A program made the position numbers and the translations under genes. From the NCBI GenBank assembly GCA_004297635.1, contig SCUQ01000485.1, positions 1-11,068 on the forward strand: a stretch of 11,068 bases of DNA. The letters run 5' to 3'. Below the pieces are notes generated by a model. The model was not told the DNA's origin and did no database searches. It was given only the letters and a program-made list of their open reading frames with translations. The first letter of the stretch is position 1; the number at the start of each line of letters is the position of its first letter. Positions 7,521 to 11,068 of the stretch are shown here, piece after piece. The DNA comes from Rhizorhabdus sp. (GTDB taxonomy: Bacteria; Pseudomonadota; Alphaproteobacteria; Sphingomonadales; Sphingomonadaceae).

Positions 7521-9572
7521 CTAGCCGAAGCTGTGCTTGATCTTGAGCGCCGGCAGGACGTGCCGGTTGCGATAGCGCACTTCGCGCAGGTTCGGATCGG
7601 CCATGGTGCGATCGGGCGCGAAGAAGCTCCGTTTCCGGCTGATCTTCGCCTGGAGCAGATTGCCGAGCGTGAGGTTCATCGTCGTCCGCGGGGTGGGCCG
7701 ATATTCCACGAAGGCGTCGACGGTCGGCTGTTCGGCATAACGGTCGAGCTCGTCGCGGCGGAAGGTGGTGAAATGGGTGAAGCCGTCGACGCTGACGCCC
7801 CACGCCAACCGGCCAAGATCCTGCCTGAACTCGGCCTCGTAGCTGAAGGCGGAATCGCCCGAGAAGGGGCGTTCGCGCAGCGTGTAGGGATCGGCCACCC
7901 GGTTCTGGATATAGGAACCGAACAGGGTCAGCCTGCCGCCGGTGATGCCGATGCGACGCAGCGGTGCGTCGATCTTCGCGCGGGCGATCCATTGCGTGCC
8001 GTTGCCGAGATTGCCCGGCGCGTCGAACCCTTCGGGGGTCGGCGCACGATCCTGCACCCGCGAGATGCGGTTGTGGCCGAGCTCCAGCTTGATCAGGCCA
8101 TCGCCGAGGACCGGCCGCTCGATGGTGGCGAGCAGCTCCCAGGCGCGCTGCGGCACCAGATTGGCGTTGCCGCCATTGACCTGCTCGCTCGACAGGGTGG
8201 CACTGCTGATGAAATCCTCGAACTGGAGCTGCGCCACGGTGCGCGACAGGGACAGCTGGGCGTGCCAGCCACCCCTGGGCCGCCAATCGAGGATCGCCTT
8301 CGGCTTCACGAAGCCGAGCGACCGTTCCGCCAGCGCATCGCCACGCACCGTCAGCCGGGACATTTCATAGGTCAGGCCGAGATCGAGGCGCAGGCTGGGA
8401 CTGAGCGGCCGTCCGGCGTTGACGAACAGCTCGCCACGCTTCTCCTTCACCACGGCCTGGTCGATCGGCAGATCGATGCGGCTGCGGGTACCGTCGGCGG
8501 CCACGGTGAACAGGCCGACATCGCTATCGAGCCGATTCAGAACGGCCTCGGTTCCCAGCTCCACGCTCCATCCACCGATGTTGGAGCGGTTCCAGACGAG
8601 CCGGAGCAGGCTTTCCTCGCTGCGATCTTCCAGCAGCTGCTCCGACCCGCCAAGCCCGGCGCCGCCCGTGCGCAGCAACACGACATCGTCATTGTTGCGC
8701 CGCCGCCGCGTGACCAGGCCGACCAGCTTGATCGCGCCCCCCGCCAGCGGGCGGGTGACGTCCCCGCCGATTTCGATATCGCGCCGCCGGTATCGCTGGG
8801 TGAGGCTATCGTCGCGGGCGGGGCCGCTGCTGGGAAAGACCATGTTGGTCTGGTCGAGCGAGAACCAGTTGCGCGAATAGCGCGTGTTGAGGTGCGCCGT
8901 GCGGTTGGCACCATCGTCGAACGACCACGACCCGGAGAGCGTGGCGAACGGCTCCCTGATCCGATTCACCTTTTCGCGCCTTTCGCGCAGCGTGCCGGCG
9001 GGCAGGATGGTGATGACGTCGGTGCCCTCGTCGCTCGATTGCTCGCTGGTAAGCGAGGCCGCGGCGTTGAAGGTGGAGCGGCCGCGCCTGATCAGCGCCG
9101 ATGCGCTGCCAGCGGGGAAGATGCGGCCGGTGAAATCGCGGCGTAGGCTCGCCTCGACGGTGCCGGCGAGGCCGCCGGCGTCGCTCAGGATCAGATTGAG
9201 CACCTGCGCCTTGCTGGAATAGTCCGATCCGAAGCGCTCACCCGACCCGACCTCGACCCGAAGCACGCGGTTGGCTGGAATTCGGGACAGGATCACGTCG
9301 ATCGTGTCGGATTTGGCACTGGGGCGCTGGCCGTTGATGACGACATTGCCGGCCGCCTGGCTGAAACCCCTGATCTCTTCGTCGACCTCTTCCAGCACGA
9401 AGCCGGGCACGCGTTTGACGATCTCCAGCGCATTGGCGGGCGAGAAGGGCGTGAAGAAGACGGCGGGATAGACGAGGCGCCCCTGCGCATCGGTGGCCTG
9501 TGCGGCGGCGGGCGATGCCGATATCGCCGCCATGCCCGCGATGGCGGCGATCCGGATGCGGAGGCGGATCAT
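7521..9572 (-). CDS. TonB-dependent outer membrane receptor with plug domain
   Basis: This encodes 683 residues from the ATG at 9570-9572. The signal peptide is about residues 1-24 (MIRLRIRIAAIAG... cleaved near AAA|Q). A plug domain follows at about 44-130, with ALEIVKRVPGF (48-58), GNVVINGQRPS (75-85) and IPANRVLRVEV (98-108). The remainder is a beta-barrel of alternating amphipathic strands. Such receptors import scarce ligands (ferric siderophores, cobalamin, glycans, aromatics) using TonB-ExbBD energy; no substrate can be read from this sequence. I see no clear TonB box or long N-terminal signalling domain. The protein ends SFG, so the usual terminal Phe is next to last. An in-frame GTG at 9594-9596 would add eight residues before the signal peptide; ATG gives a better signal sequence and fits the proposed promoter. 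It lies downstream of the MFS gene on the same strand and converges on tamB. Confidence 0.9.
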   Translation of the reverse strand: MIRLRIRIAAIAGMAAISASPAAAQATDAQGRLVYPAVFFTPFSPANALEIVKRVPGFVLEEVDEEIRGFSQAAGNVVINGQRPSAKSDTIDVILSRIPANRVLRVEVGSGERFGSDYSSKAQVLNLILSDAGGLAGTVEASLRRDFTGRIFPAGSASALIRRGRSTFNAAASLTSEQSSDEGTDVITILPAGTLRERREKVNRIREPFATLSGSWSFDDGANRTAHLNTRYSRNWFSLDQTNMVFPSSGPARDDSLTQRYRRRDIEIGGDVTRPLAGGAIKLVGLVTRRRRNNDDVVLLRTGGAGLGGSEQLLEDRSEESLLRLVWNRSNIGGWSVELGTEAVLNRLDSDVGLFTVAADGTRSRIDLPIDQAVVKEKRGELFVNAGRPLSPSLRLDLGLTYEMSRLTVRGDALAERSLGFVKPKAILDWRPRGGWHAQLSLSRTVAQLQFEDFISSATLSSEQVNGGNANLVPQRAWELLATIERPVLGDGLIKLELGHNRISRVQDRAPTPEGFDAPGNLGNGTQWIARAKIDAPLRRIGITGGRLTLFGSYIQNRVADPYTLRERPFSGDSAFSYEAEFRQDLGRLAWGVSVDGFTHFTTFRRDELDRYAEQPTVDAFVEYRPTPRTTMNLTLGNLLQAKISRKRSFFAPDRTMADPNLREVRYRNRHVLPALKIKHSFG

Positions 9573-9601
9573 CGGCGGTAAGGGGCTGGCTGGCACCGAA
9601 C

Positions 9602-9633
9602 AGCTTCTATGACAGAAGCTTCGACGACGTCAG
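9602..9633 (-). promoter_or_regulatory. Possible promoter with overlapping inverted repeat, TonB receptor gene
   Basis: Two signals overlap in the 101-base gap between the MFS and receptor genes. AGCTTCT (9602-9608) and AGAAGCT (9614-9620) form a perfect 7-base inverted repeat with a 5-base spacer, operator-like in size. On the minus strand, CTGACG (9628-9633) and TAGAAG (9604-9609), 18 bases apart, resemble weak -35 and -10 elements. The repeat would cover the -10 and part of the spacer. The match to consensus is poor, and a regulator cannot be named. The repeat does not resemble a Fur box. Confidence 0.3.
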
Positions 9634-9673
9634 TTCGTTGGTCGATCCTTCAGGTCGTTCATCGAACGGGCGA

Positions 9674-10933
9674 TCAGTGGCGCCGCTCGGCAGGCTGCGC
9701 ATTATGCGGCCGGAACAGCCGCCCCCGCTCGACGATCAGGACGATCGTCAGCGATGCCAGGGTGCCGAACAGGAAACCCAGATCGAGCGGCAGCGTCGAG
9801 CCTGAGAAGGACTGTCCGATCGCAAGGCCGATTATCGTGGCCAACGCGTTGGACAGGAAACCCTGGATCGACGAGGCCGTGCCCGCGATGGCACCCATGG
9901 GCTCCATCGCCATCGCTCCGAAATTGGAGCCGGTCAGGCCGAACAGGAACATCATCGTTCCCTGAAGCGCGACGAACACCCACAGGCTCTCATGCCCCGA
10001 CAATACCACGGGGATACGAAGCAGACTCAGCAGGATCATTCCCAGCAACGCGCCGTGCGATACCATCCGCATGCCGAGTCTTTCGACGATCCGTGAGTTG
10101 ACGAGGGCCGCGACGGCCATGCCTCCGGCGATCAGCGCGAAGCCCACCGCGAAATATTGGGGGGCATGAAAGCTATGTTCGAAAATCTGCTGGCTGCTGT
10201 TGAGAAAGCCGATCAGTCCGCCGAAGATCAAGCCGCTGGAGATCGTGTAGCCGAGCGAATAGCGGTTCGTCAGCGTTTCGGCGACCGCGCGCCCGATACT
10301 GCGCGGATTGATCGAGCGCCGGCGGTCGATCGGCAAGGTTTCAGGCAGGCGCAGCCATGCCCATATGCCCACGAATATGGCGAAGCCGCCAAGCAGATAG
10401 AATATCCAGTGCCACGGCGCGACCACGAGCACGAGCTGTCCGATCGTCGGCGCCGCGACGGGTACAATGAGGAACGCCATGAAGGCCAGCGACATCACCC
10501 GCGCCATGCGCCGTCCGGCATAGCAATCGCGGATGATCGATATGCTCAGCACCCGGCTGGAGGCCGCGGAGAAGCCCTGCAGCCCGCGGGCGACGAGCAG
10601 GAGTTCGAAGCTGGCGGCGTGGGCCGCGACGAATGCCGTGACCGCATAGACCGCCATGGCGACAAGCAGCACCGGCCGCCGGCCGAAGCGGTCGGCGAGC
10701 GGGCCATAGAAGAGCTGCCCGATGCCGAACGTCCCCATATAGGCGACGATGACGAGCTGCTGGTGATTTTCGATCGTCACGCCCAGATCGCTGCCGATCC
10801 GGCCGAGCGCCGGCAACATCATGTCGATGCCGAGCGCGTTGACCGCCATCAGCGACGCCATCAAGGCCACGAACTCGTGAAAGCGCAGGCCATGCGCGGC
10901 GCGATCGGAAAGGGATGTGTCGGGAGCGTTCAT
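9674..10933 (-). CDS. MFS drug efflux transporter, Bcr/CflA type
   Basis: This encodes 419 residues with about 12 hydrophobic segments, the usual size for a 12-helix major facilitator protein of the inner membrane. The first helix carries NALGIDMMLPAL with the embedded Asp (residue 37) typical of Bcr/CflA-type drug:proton antiporters. Motif A between helices 2 and 3 is GPLADRFGRRPVL (77-89). LARGLQG-like helix 4 (VARGLQGFSAA) carries the conserved Arg, APTIGQ in helix 5 is a motif C variant, and RLPETLP follows helix 6. Homologues export drugs such as bicyclomycin or chloramphenicol, and others export metabolites; the substrate is not deducible here. The ATG at 10931-10933 is preferred because AGGA lies seven bases upstream. 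A TTG at 10982-10984 would add 17 residues but overlaps the promoter. The gene ends about 100 bases before the TonB receptor gene, so partial co-transcription is possible. Confidence 0.93.
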   Translation of the reverse strand: MNAPDTSLSDRAAHGLRFHEFVALMASLMAVNALGIDMMLPALGRIGSDLGVTIENHQQLVIVAYMGTFGIGQLFYGPLADRFGRRPVLLVAMAVYAVTAFVAAHAASFELLLVARGLQGFSAASSRVLSISIIRDCYAGRRMARVMSLAFMAFLIVPVAAPTIGQLVLVVAPWHWIFYLLGGFAIFVGIWAWLRLPETLPIDRRRSINPRSIGRAVAETLTNRYSLGYTISSGLIFGGLIGFLNSSQQIFEHSFHAPQYFAVGFALIAGGMAVAALVNSRIVERLGMRMVSHGALLGMILLSLLRIPVVLSGHESLWVFVALQGTMMFLFGLTGSNFGAMAMEPMGAIAGTASSIQGFLSNALATIIGLAIGQSFSGSTLPLDLGFLFGTLASLTIVLIVERGRLFRPHNAQPAERRH

Positions 10934-10955
10934 CAAGAAATCCTGGATAGCGAGG

Positions 10956-10984
10956 GCGATAGGCCGGTGCCGCCAGGCTGGCAA
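10956..10984 (-). promoter_or_regulatory. Probable sigma-70-type promoter of the MFS gene
   Basis: Reading the minus strand, TTGCCA (10979-10984) matches the -35 consensus TTGACA in five of six positions. It is followed after 17 bases by TATCGC (10956-10961) as a partial -10 element. Transcription would start around 10949, giving a leader of about 16 bases that contains the AGGA ribosome binding site (10941-10944). The promoter lies in the short space between the upstream terminator and the gene. Confidence 0.42.
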
Positions 10985-10992
10985 CCCAAAGA

Positions 10993-11028
10993 GAAAGGGC
11001 TCCGGAGCCTGTGCCCCGGAGCCCTTTC
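10993..11028 (-). terminator. Intrinsic terminator of an unseen minus-strand gene
   Basis: A perfect 13-base stem, GAAAGGGCTCCGG (10993-11005) with CCGGAGCCCTTTC (11016-11028), encloses a 10-base loop. On the minus strand it is followed by TCTTTGGG, so the 3' side reads CCCTTTCTCTTT. This is the expected form of a terminator for a gene lying right of the window. On the plus strand no T-run follows. It would insulate the MFS gene from upstream transcription. Confidence 0.65.
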
Positions 11029-11055
11029 CTGAACTGCTCTCGTGGATCAGTTCGA

Positions 11056-11068
11056 AGATCGGAAGAGC
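11056..11068. other. Residual Illumina adapter sequence at the contig end
   Basis: The last 13 bases read AGATCGGAAGAGC, identical to the core shared by Illumina TruSeq adapters. An exact 13-base match lying exactly at the end of the sequence is very unlikely by chance. These bases are probably not genomic, and the biological sequence probably ends near 11055. No matching adapter is seen at the left end. Confidence 0.93.

Noticed and set aside
7458..9146. 562-codon open frame on the plus strand opposite the TonB receptor
   Set aside because: It lies fully antisense to a well-supported receptor gene, and the product is a low-complexity mix rich in Arg, Glu, Ala and Gln with no recognisable motif.
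9656..9668. CGTTC/GAACG inverted repeat near the end of the MFS gene
   Set aside because: Five-base arms are expected by chance, and no T-run follows on the minus strand to support a terminator.
10157..11032. 291-codon open frame on the plus strand opposite the MFS gene
   Set aside because: Antisense to a clear 12-helix transporter and running through the terminator hairpin; the product is Asp/Arg/His-rich as expected for the complement of hydrophobic codons.
11031..11053. GAACTG/CAGTTC inverted repeat near the right end
   Set aside because: Only six bases with an 11-base loop, directly beside adapter sequence at a read end, so neither its reality nor its context is reliable.
1..11068. CRISPR array, insertion sequence, tRNA, rRNA, attachment site or prophage module
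   Set aside because: No regularly spaced repeats, transposase motifs, tRNA cloverleaf signatures or phage structural genes were seen; the S24 repressor-like gene alone does not indicate a prophage.

Overview
The window is GC-rich (roughly two thirds G+C) and densely coding. It looks like an alphaproteobacterium, most likely a sphingomonad. I infer this from the GC-biased codon use, the adjacent tamA-tamB pair, the style of the S24 repressor-like protein and the plug-type TonB-dependent receptor with a short N-terminal tail. No marker gene fixes the taxon. The last 13 bases, 11056-11068, match the Illumina TruSeq adapter core, so the right edge is a contig end with unremoved adapter and not genomic sequence.

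Layout, left to right. (1) 1-546 (+) is the 3' part of a helix-turn-helix/S24 peptidase repressor-like gene, cut off at the window start. It meets a small two-helix membrane protein gene (547-729, -) stop-to-stop, with no base between them. (2) 730-915 is a 186-base divergent intergenic region with four alternating copies of a GTCCCG/CGGGAC element. It is followed by a 70-residue protein of unknown function (916-1128, +). (3) 1210-7421 (+) is a two-gene operon: TamA, an outer membrane Omp85 protein, and TamB, a very long AsmA-like protein anchored in the inner membrane. The two overlap by one base. Together they should form an envelope-spanning complex for outer membrane biogenesis. A putative terminator hairpin starts in the tamB stop codon. 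(4) On the minus strand, converging on tamB, are an outer membrane TonB-dependent receptor (7521-9572) and, upstream of it, a Bcr/CflA-type MFS efflux transporter (9674-10933). The MFS gene has a credible promoter and ribosome binding site. A strong intrinsic terminator at 10993-11028 ends an unseen minus-strand gene to the right.

Five of the seven genes are membrane or envelope proteins, but they appear to be separate transcription units rather than one system. I see no mobile element, CRISPR array, tRNA, rRNA, or convincing new multi-gene system. The least explained elements are the alternating inverted repeats at 768-812, the small protein beside them, and a short AT-rich island inside tamB. 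No gene-free stretch exceeds 300 bases.
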